From the NCBI GenBank assembly GCA_938015255.1, contig CALLQC010000036.1, positions 1 through 40,952 on the forward strand: a stretch of DNA of 40,952 bases, in the 5' to 3' direction. The DNA comes from an uncultured Erythrobacter sp. (GTDB lineage Bacteria > Pseudomonadota > Alphaproteobacteria > Sphingomonadales > Sphingomonadaceae). The notes beneath the pieces are model-generated. The model saw only the letters and a program-made list of their open reading frames with translations, was not told the DNA's origin and ran no database searches. Shown piece after piece: positions 9,022 to 17,956 of this stretch (its first letter is position 1; each line of letters opens with the position of its first letter). The translations under genes were made by a program, and so were the position numbers.

Positions 9022-9320
9022 GATGGTTCGCCTGCAACTTCGGAGTTTTGAGCCGTATCTTGCGGTGCGTTAACCTCGGCCAGCCGAACCAATCCGCTGC
9101 GCGTGCACCCCAGCAATATTTCGCGATCATGGAAGCGGATGACGGCAAGCTTGATACCCGGTGCCAGCAGGCTCGTTTCGCGAAGACGGATTGCGCCTTT
9201 CCCGCGCTGCATCCCCGTGAACCGGGATTGGAGGCGCTGCGTCAGTTTGAGGCTGCCCCAGATCATCAGCCCCAGCAGCGGCAACAGGATTGCCAGACGC
9301 AAAAGGTAGTCAATCATCAT
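9018..9320 (-). CDS. fliO: flagellar biosynthesis protein FliO
   Basis: 100 residues: one N-terminal membrane helix (YLLRLAILLPLLGLMIWGSL, about 4-24), then a small cytoplasmic domain. That domain contains IRLRETSLLAPGIKLAVIRFHDREILLGC, of which the REILLGC strand is typical of FliO. FliO assists assembly of the FliP ring. The family is poorly conserved; the position between fliN and fliP supports the call. Both ends overlap the neighbours (ATGA with fliN, GTGA with fliP). Confidence 0.86.
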   Translation of the reverse strand: MMIDYLLRLAILLPLLGLMIWGSLKLTQRLQSRFTGMQRGKGAIRLRETSLLAPGIKLAVIRFHDREILLGCTRSGLVRLAEVNAPQDTAQNSEVAGEPS

Positions 9321-9610
9321 GGCTGCGCGTCCGTAGGCGCCAGATGGGAACCGGCGTCCTGCTGATCGCCTGCGAGACTGACAACGCGGAGTGCGAATTT
9401 GCCGTTTTGTGCGACAACTTCTCCATGCGCGACAATATGACCATTGGCCGAAATATCGAGCAATTCGTCAGTAAGTCGATCCAGCTCCACGATGCTGCCT
9501 TCATCGAGCGCAAGCACGTCTTTCAACGCCATTTGCGTTCGCCCAAGCTCGACCGAGAGCTTTACACTCACCTGCCCGAAACGATGCAAACCGGGATTAA
9601 GGTCGCTCAT
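9317..9610 (-). CDS. fliN: flagellar motor switch protein FliN
   Basis: 97 residues, essentially one SpoA/FliN domain. It carries VKLSVELGRTQMALKDVLAL, then GSIVELDRLTDELLDISANG and HGEVVAQNGKFALRVVSL, the usual FliN order. It forms the lower C-ring with FliM and docks the FliH-FliI export ATPase. It lacks the long N-terminal extension seen in enterobacterial FliN. The start lies 14 bp inside the end of fliM. Confidence 0.94.
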   Translation of the reverse strand: MSDLNPGLHRFGQVSVKLSVELGRTQMALKDVLALDEGSIVELDRLTDELLDISANGHIVAHGEVVAQNGKFALRVVSLAGDQQDAGSHLAPTDAQP

Positions 9611-10529
9611 GATCGCCCCCTATTCCTTTGATAGATTTGAGCTGAAGAGCGAAGCGATCGCCAGAAGAACCAATTGTGCCATTTGCGAATGGCAAATCGT
9701 TCACGAAAAGAGGAACATTACGGCCTATCGCGAGCGGTATTTCGTCTCCCGGTGCGAGCTGTTTCAGCCTGTCCACTGTGAGTTCAAATTCAGCCAGCGC
9801 CGCGGTCAGCGAGAAGGGAATGGCCGTGAAGGCCGATTTCGAAGTATCGCACTTCTGTTTGTCAGCTGATGCGGTACTGCCCATCGCCGCTTGGATAAGG
9901 ATGTCGCTTAATGCTTCAGGCATCGCGATTGTCGCGCGCCAAATCCTATCTTGGGATGCGCTGATTGCGAGGATAAATACCGCGACCTGATCGGTTTTAC
10001 CGAACGGAGCGATCCGTTTTGCATTCTCGCTGCGCAACACGACTTGTCCGCCCTGTTCGTCACTGTCGCCAGAGCTGTGCGCCGCCGCCTGAGCGAACTG
10101 GCCTGCTATCTGCTCAACGAGCAGCATCGCGGAATGGGGCATCCTTTCCGGAAGCGACTCTGGCGTTGTTCCTATGCCCCCGAAGGAAAGATCGGTTAGG
10201 GCAATCGCCTGACCGGTTTCGACAGAGAACACAGCAGTTCGGTCTTCTCCTCCGCAGCGCAGCAGGCAGTTAACACCGCCAAGACCAATCTGTTCGAGCG
10301 CACGTGCGCCGGAAACTGTCTGCGGTCCCTCCACCGTGACGCGAAGGGGAGCCGCCTGTATCAGTTGTCCTGTTTCGCCAGCGACATACTCGGCGATTGC
10401 CGAGCACCAATACGAAGCTTGCTCAGCACGCTCTTCCGGCGAAGCTGCGCGCATGGTCAGCTCTTCGCAATGCTGCGCGGCAACCCTTTCAGCTGTAAAG
10501 GACCGGTCGATATCGAGGGCCATCTTCAT
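9597..10529 (-). CDS. fliM: divergent flagellar motor switch protein FliM
   Basis: 310 residues. The central CheC-like domain carries the FliG-contact GGxG motif (LSFGGIGTTPESLPERM, about 115-130). The last 90 residues form a SpoA domain (LAEFELTVDRLKQLAPGDEI). The N-terminus begins MKMALDIDRSFTAERV and lacks the CheY-phosphate-binding peptide (consensus LSQxEIDALL) that normally opens FliM. The body is divergent too, and the call leans on domain order and on position between fliL and fliN. The ATG at 10529 overlaps the fliL stop (ATGA); an ATG two codons downstream is possible. Confidence 0.85.
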   Translation of the reverse strand: MKMALDIDRSFTAERVAAQHCEELTMRAASPEERAEQASYWCSAIAEYVAGETGQLIQAAPLRVTVEGPQTVSGARALEQIGLGGVNCLLRCGGEDRTAVFSVETGQAIALTDLSFGGIGTTPESLPERMPHSAMLLVEQIAGQFAQAAAHSSGDSDEQGGQVVLRSENAKRIAPFGKTDQVAVFILAISASQDRIWRATIAMPEALSDILIQAAMGSTASADKQKCDTSKSAFTAIPFSLTAALAEFELTVDRLKQLAPGDEIPLAIGRNVPLFVNDLPFANGTIGSSGDRFALQLKSIKGIGGDHERP

Positions 10530-11113
10530 TGGACGAGAAACCCTTTGAAATGGACAGCATCAACGCCGCCGAAGCCTTCATTCTCCTCAAGCACTGCGTT
10601 GATCGCTTCGGTAAGCCTCTCAGTGAGCCGCTTCTTCCCTTCAGCGCTGTAAACATCGGCCTCAGGCGTCGCGGCCAGCTCAACGAGGATGGCAGAGCGG
10701 ATGGCCAGTTCGTGATTGTGTACCCACTGCAAAACCCTGCCGTCACGGCGGGTTGAGACAGCAATCTCCACCTGGATCAGACCCGGCGAGTCCGATAGGT
10801 TTGACGTGAAGCTGTCTTCGAAGCTGTAATATGCAGTGCGATATTCACTGCCGCCATCGCCGTAAATCGGAGCCGAACCATCATCTTTCTCACCGGGCGC
10901 GAGAAATTCGAAGGGGTCTTCGGCGCCTTTCAAAACGAGTTTCGGCTCGTCGGGGCCCGCGTCTGCCTCAGTGCCGAACAGTCCGGCAGCAAAGGCTCCA
11001 TAAGCACCACCAGCGCCAACACCCAAAAGCAGGACTGCCCCGAGCACAAGCTTAAGCACACCGCCCTTTTTGGGTGAATCCTCGCTATCTGCTGATGGGT
11101 TCTTCTTGGCCAT
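10526..11113 (-). CDS. fliL: flagellar basal body-associated protein FliL
   Basis: 195 residues: a short basic cytoplasmic tail, one membrane helix (about 18-45, VLKLVLGAVLLLGVGAGGAY), a linker, and a periplasmic FliL domain. That domain includes YYSFEDSFTSNLSDSPGLIQ and ends in VHFKGFLVQ. FliL surrounds and stabilises the stator. It is about 40 residues longer than the Salmonella protein because of the acidic linker. It precedes fliM with an ATGA overlap and follows fliK after 31 bp. Confidence 0.92.
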   Translation of the reverse strand: MAKKNPSADSEDSPKKGGVLKLVLGAVLLLGVGAGGAYGAFAAGLFGTEADAGPDEPKLVLKGAEDPFEFLAPGEKDDGSAPIYGDGGSEYRTAYYSFEDSFTSNLSDSPGLIQVEIAVSTRRDGRVLQWVHNHELAIRSAILVELAATPEADVYSAEGKKRLTERLTEAINAVLEENEGFGGVDAVHFKGFLVQ

Positions 11114-11144
11114 CTGAGTTTAAACCCTGCTTTCTTGTCTGCAA

Positions 11145-12560
11145 TCAGGCGAATAGAGCGCCGCTTTCAGTGCGGTCCTCTGGCGCGCCGTCGCTGAAAT
11201 GTGATTGCGGCGACGATCGGCTTTTGTCTTGGCCCTCTCTTTGGTCTTTGTATGGTTGAGACTGTCCTTGATCAGACCCTGGGGAAGACCCGTAGCGGCC
11301 ATCGGATTGACCGGGCGTGCCGCTGCCCGTCCCGCTAGGATTCTGGCTTGATGCGGCACTGACAATCTCTGATGCGCGCGCTGCAGCGGGGCTGACTACC
11401 CCGGTTTCGGGCGACTGCGCTCTATCGCCCAGGATAGATTGCACCGCTGAGATAAATGCGGGATCGCGCGCCGTAAGGGTTGCCCGCAGGTCCGCGCCAG
11501 ACGTGTCGAGCCGCATATTTACCGAACCGAAATCGGAATTGCGGACTGAAATTTCCGGGCGCAGATTTCGGTCCAGTTCGCGCGCAGACGTAATTTGCTC
11601 GGCGGCCTTTTCGGCTGAAGGGCTGGTGCGGATACCCGCTGCAAGATCAACGCTGGCGGAACTAGTGGTCACGAGGCTCCCTGACAGAGAGGATAGCTGC
11701 TGCTGCGGGGGTGCGCTTTGAGAAGTAGCAGAAGATTGGCCCTGATCCGGAGGCAGGATCATGGTTCGAGCGGCCGGTTCTGCGGAATGTTCGGCCGCCT
11801 GCAACGGCTCGGCACTCATAAACCGCCCGGGTGATGAGTAAGGCGATTGGGAAAGCCGAGACGCCCCGGTTTCTGCAGCAGTGATCGCGCGCCGGTTCGT
11901 ACTTGCTCGATTGACTTGGTCTGGGCCGGTTTCAGTGTCCGCAATTTCGAACTTCACGGGCCGACCAGTCATGGCTGGTGACAAACGCAAGTCGGATCGC
12001 AATTGAGTGACCGCATCAGGCAGGGGATCATCACGAGAGTCCGTATCAATGGAAAATTCAGCGGCCGCAGGAACCAGTGTTGTATCTAGCTCCGCTTCAC
12101 CGCCTGTCTCGGAAGTTTCGACTGCGGTTTCTGTGCTTGCGGTTCGCGAGCCTTGTGTTGTCTCAGGCCGATCAAACTCGGAAACAGGCTTGCCGGCCAT
12201 GGCGGTGCGCAAGGGTTCCCGGCTGACCGGCATCTCAAAATCTGGTTTGATCTCATCCGAGCTGCCGGACCCCGTTTTGGGCAGCGGCAATACATCGCCA
12301 ACCGGCGGCAATTTCTTGCCGGGTCCAGCCGGAACAACAGGATCGCTGTCCGGCGCTCGGGAAGTGAGTTTTTCTGCCTGCGGCAAGCTGTTCTTCAGAC
12401 CAGCAGCCTGTTCACCAAAAGCGCCGTCAAGCAGGGCTGAAAACTCTGACGAGGCTATGTTCTCGGCAAATTCACGCCCTTTATCGCTCAGCAGGTTCGG
12501 CCCATTGCCGCGGCCCAATTCCGTTGGCATTTTGCCTGTTTCGGGTACTTGCGAAATCAC
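11145..12560 (-). CDS. fliK: flagellar hook-length control protein FliK
   Basis: 471 residues. The first 330 or so are low-complexity, rich in Ser, Pro, Glu, Thr and Ala, as in the ruler part of FliK. A compact domain at about 335-400 (ELDRNLRPEISVRNSDFGSV, then MRLDTSGADLRATLTARDP) matches the Flg_hook domain that contacts FlhB. A disordered Ser/Gly/Gln tail follows. It measures the hook and triggers the FlhB switch. The GTG start at 12560 follows AAAGGAG at good spacing. The N-terminal part is not recognisable by sequence. Confidence 0.86.
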   Translation of the reverse strand: MISQVPETGKMPTELGRGNGPNLLSDKGREFAENIASSEFSALLDGAFGEQAAGLKNSLPQAEKLTSRAPDSDPVVPAGPGKKLPPVGDVLPLPKTGSGSSDEIKPDFEMPVSREPLRTAMAGKPVSEFDRPETTQGSRTASTETAVETSETGGEAELDTTLVPAAAEFSIDTDSRDDPLPDAVTQLRSDLRLSPAMTGRPVKFEIADTETGPDQVNRASTNRRAITAAETGASRLSQSPYSSPGRFMSAEPLQAAEHSAEPAARTMILPPDQGQSSATSQSAPPQQQLSSLSGSLVTTSSASVDLAAGIRTSPSAEKAAEQITSARELDRNLRPEISVRNSDFGSVNMRLDTSGADLRATLTARDPAFISAVQSILGDRAQSPETGVVSPAAARASEIVSAASSQNPSGTGSGTPGQSDGRYGSSPGSDQGQSQPYKDQREGQDKSRSSPQSHFSDGAPEDRTESGALFA

Positions 12561-12586
12561 GCCTTCGCTCCTTTGAGTGTTTGGCG

Positions 12587-13012
12587 CTACCTATGCAGCT
12601 TGCGTGCCAAGCCGTTATCTGTAGCCGCGTGGCTTTGAGCGTCGCGCCGCCGGATCTGATGCTCTGTCTCATCGCGGCGCTGCGATAAAATGCGATGGCG
12701 CTCTTCGGCACGGGCAAGATCCTTCGCACGGGCCATCGCTTCTTCTCCGGCTTGTCTTGCCGATAGGTCGCTATCGCGCGCCATGGTATTGAGCCCGTTC
12801 GCAAACGCGCGTCGTACCCGTAGATCGATGGCCAGCCGGTCACCCTGATTATGGTTGAGATCCTTCATCAACGACCTGCTGCGTTCCATAATCTTACGAT
12901 GGCGTGTCTCGCTATCAATGGCCCGCGCCATGCCGATCATCGCATTGCGGCGCGCAATGTCTGCCTGCCGCAATTGTAGTGAAAGCAGCTTTTGCTTACG
13001 GCCCTTAGCCAT
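12587..13012 (-). CDS. fliJ: putative flagellar export protein FliJ
   Basis: 141 residues, almost wholly helical and highly charged. Coiled-coil character runs through KQKLLSLQLRQADIARRN and RAKDLARAEERHRILSQRRDE, as in FliJ, the rod inserted in the FliI hexamer. Sequence identity to FliJ is not obvious by eye; size, helicity and position between fliI and fliK support it. The ATG at 13012 overlaps the fliI end by 8 bp. A longer frame to 13090 lies inside fliI and is not used. Confidence 0.75.
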   Translation of the reverse strand: MAKGRKQKLLSLQLRQADIARRNAMIGMARAIDSETRHRKIMERSRSLMKDLNHNQGDRLAIDLRVRRAFANGLNTMARDSDLSARQAGEEAMARAKDLARAEERHRILSQRRDETEHQIRRRDAQSHAATDNGLARKLHR

Positions 13013-14330
13013 GGAGCAGATCGGCCAGCTGGGCCTGGCTTTCAGCCATTGACCGGGCTTCCCCGCGATCTTGCTGCAGAAAATCGTCAATGGTCGCGCT
13101 CAAATCCAGCGCGCGATCCAGAACCGGATCTGTCCCGGCGCGATAAGCACCCATCATCACCAGATCGCGGTTTTCCTCGCGCGTGCTGATCAAACGGCGA
13201 AGCTGGCGCGCATCTGCGCTTGCCGCATGGCTCACGACACTGTCCATCACCCGGCTTAGTGATGCCGGAACGTCAATCGCGGGGTAGTGACCGCGCATTG
13301 CCAGCGCGCGCGAAAGCACGACATGCCCATCCAAAATCGCCCGCGCCGTATCGACCACGGGGTCCTGCACATCGTCACCATCGGCAAGCACTGTGTAGAG
13401 ACCGGTGATCGCGCCGCCCGAACGCGCAGAATTTCCCGCTCGCTCGACCAATTTCGTAATCGCTGAAAGCGCGGAAGGCGGATACCCTCTTGCCGCACCC
13501 GGCTCTCCCAACAGCATTGCCAGCTCGCGCGCCGCATGCGCAACACGGGTGAGACTATCAAGGACCAGCAGCACTTTCCTGCCAGAAGCGCGAAAATACT
13601 CGGCAATAGCAGTGGCATATTGGGCCGCGCGAAGGCGCAGATTGGGCGCGTGATCGGCTGGCACAGCCACGACTACCATTCGCCCCCGCATAATCCCTGC
13701 CATGTGCTTGGAGACAAAGTCCGAAACCTCACGCGCACGCTCTCCCACCATGGCAATGACGGCAATATCCGCCACCGCATGATCGGCAATCGTATCGATC
13801 AGCACCGACTTGCCCACACCGGATCCCGCAATGATACCCATGCGTTGTCCAACACCCATCGTAGCCAGAGCATTCATAGTACGGACGCCGCAATCAAACG
13901 GTGCGGTAACAGGCGCGCGTTCCAACGCCCCTTCGCGCTTTCCCGCAAGCGGCCAGCTCTCTTGCGCAGCTATCAGAGGGCCGCCGTCAATCGGCTTTCC
14001 TAACCCGTCAACCGCGCGGCCCAGCAGACCTTCACCCACAGGGACTTCACCCGCAGATGGAAGAGCGCGCACCGGCGCATTGGGACGCAAAAGAACCATA
14101 TCGCCAAGCAACATCATCAGCGAATTGCCTCCGCGAAATCCGATCACTTCGGCCAGACTGTTGTCACCATGCTCATTATCGATTTGGCCCAGCGATCCGA
14201 TCGGCAAGGGCAATCCGGCGACTTCCACCAAGCCGCCGTCGCAGGCAATCACGCGTCCGGTGAGCACCGGCCCGCACGCCACGGGCGCACGGCGCATCCG
14301 TTCCAGGTCCAGCTGCAATTCAGCGATCAT
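13005..14330 (-). CDS. fliI: flagellum-specific export ATPase FliI
   Basis: 441 residues, family length. The Walker A motif is GSGVGKS (169-175), followed by VAMVGERAREVSDF-type sequence and Walker B LLVLDSLTRVAHA. It is an F1-beta-like hexameric ATPase that unfolds and delivers export substrates at the base of the flagellum. I used the ATG at 14330, which overlaps the fliH stop (ATGA). The frame extends to 14363 but that part lies inside fliH. Confidence 0.97.
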   Translation of the reverse strand: MIAELQLDLERMRRAPVACGPVLTGRVIACDGGLVEVAGLPLPIGSLGQIDNEHGDNSLAEVIGFRGGNSLMMLLGDMVLLRPNAPVRALPSAGEVPVGEGLLGRAVDGLGKPIDGGPLIAAQESWPLAGKREGALERAPVTAPFDCGVRTMNALATMGVGQRMGIIAGSGVGKSVLIDTIADHAVADIAVIAMVGERAREVSDFVSKHMAGIMRGRMVVVAVPADHAPNLRLRAAQYATAIAEYFRASGRKVLLVLDSLTRVAHAARELAMLLGEPGAARGYPPSALSAITKLVERAGNSARSGGAITGLYTVLADGDDVQDPVVDTARAILDGHVVLSRALAMRGHYPAIDVPASLSRVMDSVVSHAASADARQLRRLISTREENRDLVMMGAYRAGTDPVLDRALDLSATIDDFLQQDRGEARSMAESQAQLADLLHG

Positions 14331-14947
14331 GTCGCAAGCGCCTCCCTGATGGCCCGCCGCCATTCGGCGGGGCCATCATGCAAAGCTCCATCGGGTCCCT
14401 CAGCAATCAGCCCGCCTCTCGCGATCTTGGGGTCGGCGACAACATTCCACTGCTCTGCCAGACTTTCGGCGAGAGCGGCGTGATCCTCCGGGTTCATGTG
14501 AATGGTAATCCTGGCGCCGGCACCGCCAATCCGTTCAGCAGCCTTGCGGGTCCGGATCATCAGAGCGTCCAAATCAAGCGCCGCATTCTCGAACATTTTC
14601 TCGCACAGCACCGTCACCGTTGCGGCCAGTTCCTCAGCCAGACAGTCCATCGCTGATTGGTCAAGAGTGCGGAAAGTCGCTCTAAGCGTCTTGAGCGCTT
14701 CAATCCGGGATGACGCCTCTAACTGGGCGGCGGCGCGCCCGGCAGCCTCGCCTTCGCTGTAAGCTGTCTTGATCGCATCACGCTCACCGCCTGTCCTTTC
14801 AGTTTCACCGGAAGGTTGTGACAGCTCTTCCGGGCGAAATGGCAGGCCTTCCTGAAACCCGGCCTCTTCGGTCAATGCTGCAAGCCATTGCGGTGCGCAG
14901 GCGCCTGCTGCGCCGGAAAGACCGAGCAGATCAGATGAACTCGCCAT
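14327..14947 (-). CDS. fliH: flagellar assembly protein FliH
   Basis: About 206 residues. An acidic N-terminus is followed by a long helix with small-residue repeats (YSEGEAAGRAAAQLEASSRI), the AxxxG-type pattern of FliH. A C-terminal V-ATPase-E-like domain contains ITIHMNPEDHAALAESL and RGGLIAEGPDGALHDGPAEW. It is the stator and regulator of FliI and links it to FliN. Two tandem ATGs (14950, 14947) follow GGGGG; the second has the better spacing. The gene overlaps fliG by 17 bp. Confidence 0.88.
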   Translation of the reverse strand: MASSSDLLGLSGAAGACAPQWLAALTEEAGFQEGLPFRPEELSQPSGETERTGGERDAIKTAYSEGEAAGRAAAQLEASSRIEALKTLRATFRTLDQSAMDCLAEELAATVTVLCEKMFENAALDLDALMIRTRKAAERIGGAGARITIHMNPEDHAALAESLAEQWNVVADPKIARGGLIAEGPDGALHDGPAEWRRAIREALAT

Positions 14948-15965
14948 CATCAGCCCCCAGCGATATCTCCCCTTGATCAACAAGACCCTTGGCCACTTCA
15001 AGCATTGATCGCTGGGCAGCCTCGGCTTCGCTGCGGGTCATCTTGCCGCGCAGCTCGATCTCATCTCGAATACCGTCTGCCGCTCGGCTCGACATCGCCG
15101 CAAAGAAGGGATTGCGGTGCTCCTCAGGGAGTCCTTTGAGGGCATCGACCAGCTTTTCACTCTCAACATCGCGCAGCAGGCGGCCCATGTCGAGCGGCTC
15201 AAGTTCAAGCAGCATGTCGAACGTGAACAACTGCTCTTCGATAGCCTTCGCCAACTCTTCATCGCGTATGGCAATGGATGGCAAAACCGTGTTGCGCACA
15301 TCGCCAGCGGCAAGATTGATAAGATTGGCAGCATCGCGCGGGCCGCCCATTGCAAGCGCAGCAGGGCCGAATTGCGTTCCGATTTTCTGTGACAGCAATC
15401 GGTCGATCATGGCTGTGGACCGCGCGGATAGCGGCCCCATACGCGCAATCCGTTCAACTACGTCCGGCTGCTGGTCATCCGGCAACAGCGCCAGAATCTC
15501 TGCAGCCGTTTCCGCTTCCAGCATCAGAAGCAGGGCCGCAATCATTTGCGGGTGTTCGCCTTCGATCAGCTTGATGAGAATGGTGGGAGACAACCATCGC
15601 GCTATCTCGATTGTCTTGTTCGCTTCTTCGCCGCCGATCCGTTCCATCATGCTCTCAGCCCGCATCGGTCCGATGGAACGCTCGAACAAAGCCCGGACCT
15701 TTCCCCCGCGCTCCTTCGCTGTCACGATTTCACGGCCCGCCTCGGCGACAAAATCCTGCAAGGCTTCGGCCATTTGGGGTTGATCGATGTCGCCCAGCGC
15801 CACCATCGCACTCCCGATCGTCTGGAGTTCATCCGGCTGCATACGCGCAAGCAATGTCGCGGTCTCCTCATCGCCCAGCAACATTAGAAAAATAGCCGCC
15901 CGGTCGGCTCGGCTCGCAATCGCAGGCGCGGCATCAGCCCCGCTCTTTTCAATTGCGGCGGACAT
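14931..15965 (-). CDS. fliG: flagellar motor switch protein FliG
   Basis: 344 residues with the normal three-domain layout. N-terminal: RAAIFLMLLGDEETATLLARM. Middle: EGEHPQMIAALLLMLEAETA, containing the EHPQ motif for FliM contact. C-terminal torque helix: AKAIEEQLFTFDMLLELEPL, with ELAKAIEEQLFTF where the family has conserved charged residues. It forms the rotor ring that interacts with MotA. The ATG at 15965 shares one base with the fliF stop (TAATG). Confidence 0.97.
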   Translation of the reverse strand: MSAAIEKSGADAAPAIASRADRAAIFLMLLGDEETATLLARMQPDELQTIGSAMVALGDIDQPQMAEALQDFVAEAGREIVTAKERGGKVRALFERSIGPMRAESMMERIGGEEANKTIEIARWLSPTILIKLIEGEHPQMIAALLLMLEAETAAEILALLPDDQQPDVVERIARMGPLSARSTAMIDRLLSQKIGTQFGPAALAMGGPRDAANLINLAAGDVRNTVLPSIAIRDEELAKAIEEQLFTFDMLLELEPLDMGRLLRDVESEKLVDALKGLPEEHRNPFFAAMSSRAADGIRDEIELRGKMTRSEAEAAQRSMLEVAKGLVDQGEISLGADDGEFI

Positions 15966-17599
15966 TATACGGTCCCGCCGGGCGCAGGGTCAGCCGGGGC
16001 GGCCAGCATGCGTTGCAAGGCTTCAACCGCGCGTTCTGGCTGACTAGCTGCAAGACGGCGGGCGAGCTCAACCTGTTCGGGCAGCTCCTCGAACAACGCG
16101 CCCGTCTCGGTTGCAGTGCCGGGAGAACCGGGGCCTGCCGCGTCCATAGACTTTTCCGCGTCCAAACCCGCTGCCTCGGGCTGGCGCATCCGCTTCATCA
16201 TGGGTCGAATGACCAGAAACAGCACCAGCAGGATTGCAATCAGGGCGGTCGCATAGCGCAGCACCTGCGCAAACCACGGCTGTTCGTAGAATGCCGGTTC
16301 GGTCAGCTCCGCTGAACCAAAAGCGCTGATCGCTATCTCCACCCGGTCACCGCGCTCCTCATTCGCTCCTACAGCAGCGCTTACAAGCGATTGAACTTCC
16401 TCGGCTGTGAGGGGAGCCGCGGCATCAAGGGCCGCCTCGCTGACCGCAACCGCGACCGAGAGTTTAATCAAAGATCCGGGACGCGAATTGGTGACAGCGA
16501 CTTCGCGTCCCAATTCATAATCGCGCCTGATGGAGGTCTCACTATCCCCTGTAGCAGCGCCCTCTGCCTGCGTCACATTCGGCTGCGGAGCCTCATCGAC
16601 GAGCTCTGCATCGGGCGGCGGTGTATTTGCAGTGACACCCGGCACACCGCGCATCGCCCCGCCATTCGCGCGGGTCGCATTGCGTTCGCTCTCGCTCCGC
16701 ACGGCTCCCTCGCGTTCGTAGCTTTCGCGGGCCGACGTCACGTCATCCTGGTTCAGCTCGACCTGCACCTGACTCGAGAAATTCCCGTCGCCAAGCAGCG
16801 GGGTCAGCAGTGCGGCAATCTGGCTCTGCAATTTACTTTCATGTTCCCGCTGCAAAACCAGCCCATCAAGTTCTGGGTCTTTTACGGAAGATAAGAGCCG
16901 GCCATTCTGATCGACGACCCGTACAGCATCGACTGTCATGCCCGGCACGGAACCAGACACGAGATTCACAATCGCCTCCACCTGGCTTTGCCCAAGCGAC
17001 CTGCCTGACGCCAGGCGGACCATGACGGACGCGCTCGGCGCATTCTTGTCGCGCACGAACACGGACCGCTCTGGCGTCGCCAGATGCACACGCACAGCCT
17101 CGATCCCGTCAATTTCGCGGATCGTCATGGTCAGTTCGCGCTCGCGTGCGAGACGCAGCCGCTCACCTTCCAGCGTCCGGCTCGATCCAAGTGGAATGGA
17201 ATCGAGCATTTGGGTCGCATCGCTGGGCGCAGCAAGGCTGCCATCGCTCGCGACAAGCATTCGCGCTCGGTATATGTCATCTTCAGCCACGGTGATCGCA
17301 CCGGTCGCCGTGTCGATATCATAGGCAATACTGCCGCGTTCCAGCGCATCGACCACGCCAGCACGATCTGCATCGGATAATCCGGAATACAAAACGCGCT
17401 GCGGCCCCTGGGCAATCGCCAGATAGAGAGTCGCCAGAACGCCAACCGCCGCCAGACTGCCGAGCGCAGGCATCGCCTGCCGTATGGCCGGTTGTGCGGT
17501 AAACTGCCTGACACGCGACCGCCAGCCGGTGCCCACATCGCCAACCAGACTTGAGCGTTCCGCAGTGTTTGCGGTTACCGGAAGAGTGCTCTCTGCCAT
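15965..17599 (-). CDS. fliF: flagellar MS-ring protein FliF
   Basis: 544 residues. The first membrane helix is at about 40-65. The periplasmic ring-building domains include YSGLSDADRAGVVDAL and a YscJ/FliF-type MTIREIDGIEAVRVHLATPE. The second helix is at about 450-472 (ALIAILLVLFLVIRPMM). The cytoplasmic tail ends ARRLAASQPERAVEALQRML, the FliG-binding part. It builds the inner-membrane ring on which the motor assembles. It follows fliE with 3 bp between them. Confidence 0.97.
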   Translation of the reverse strand: MAESTLPVTANTAERSSLVGDVGTGWRSRVRQFTAQPAIRQAMPALGSLAAVGVLATLYLAIAQGPQRVLYSGLSDADRAGVVDALERGSIAYDIDTATGAITVAEDDIYRARMLVASDGSLAAPSDATQMLDSIPLGSSRTLEGERLRLARERELTMTIREIDGIEAVRVHLATPERSVFVRDKNAPSASVMVRLASGRSLGQSQVEAIVNLVSGSVPGMTVDAVRVVDQNGRLLSSVKDPELDGLVLQREHESKLQSQIAALLTPLLGDGNFSSQVQVELNQDDVTSARESYEREGAVRSESERNATRANGGAMRGVPGVTANTPPPDAELVDEAPQPNVTQAEGAATGDSETSIRRDYELGREVAVTNSRPGSLIKLSVAVAVSEAALDAAAPLTAEEVQSLVSAAVGANEERGDRVEIAISAFGSAELTEPAFYEQPWFAQVLRYATALIAILLVLFLVIRPMMKRMRQPEAAGLDAEKSMDAAGPGSPGTATETGALFEELPEQVELARRLAASQPERAVEALQRMLAAPADPAPGGTV

Positions 17600-17602
17600 C
17601 TA

Positions 17603-17956
17603 TCAGCTGCCCATTCTCATGATATCCTGATAGGCGCTCAGCAGCTTGTTACGGACCTGCAATGTCGCCTCAAATGCAACGCCCGCTTCCTGCCGCGCGA
17701 GCATCACTTTGGCGATGTCGGTCACCTCCCCGCGTTCATAGGCAGCCTGCATGTCGCCAGAATGCTGCTGCACCGCGCTGACATCCTTCAGCGCATCACC
17801 CAGGGTTTGAGCGAACCCAGCAGAAGGCGCCGGTGAAGTTTTTGCACCGGCCTCGCTCGCTGACCTTACCTGTTGCAACGCATCATTGCGCGCCAGCACC
17901 TCCTGACGCAGCGCGAGGATATCCTGAATGCCGGAGGCCGGGCGGATTACGCTCAC
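17603..17956 (-). CDS. fliE: flagellar hook-basal body protein FliE
   Basis: 117 residues. The C-terminal half is the FliE domain: FAQTLGDALKDVSAVQQHSG, then ERGEVTDIAKVMLARQEAGV and VRNKLLSAYQDIMRM, all characteristic. FliE joins the MS ring to the proximal rod. The GTG at 17956 has a strong GGGAGG ribosome site 6 nt upstream and overlaps the activator stop (GTGA), so the operon appears to start with the regulator gene. Confidence 0.95.
   Translation of the reverse strand: MSVIRPASGIQDILALRQEVLARNDALQQVRSASEAGAKTSPAPSAGFAQTLGDALKDVSAVQQHSGDMQAAYERGEVTDIAKVMLARQEAGVAFEATLQVRNKLLSAYQDIMRMGS

Noticed and set aside
12007-12576. 189-codon plus-strand frame opposite fliK
   Set aside because: The sequence is a Ser/Gly/Pro-rich shadow of the low-complexity part of fliK; no ribosome site or domain.
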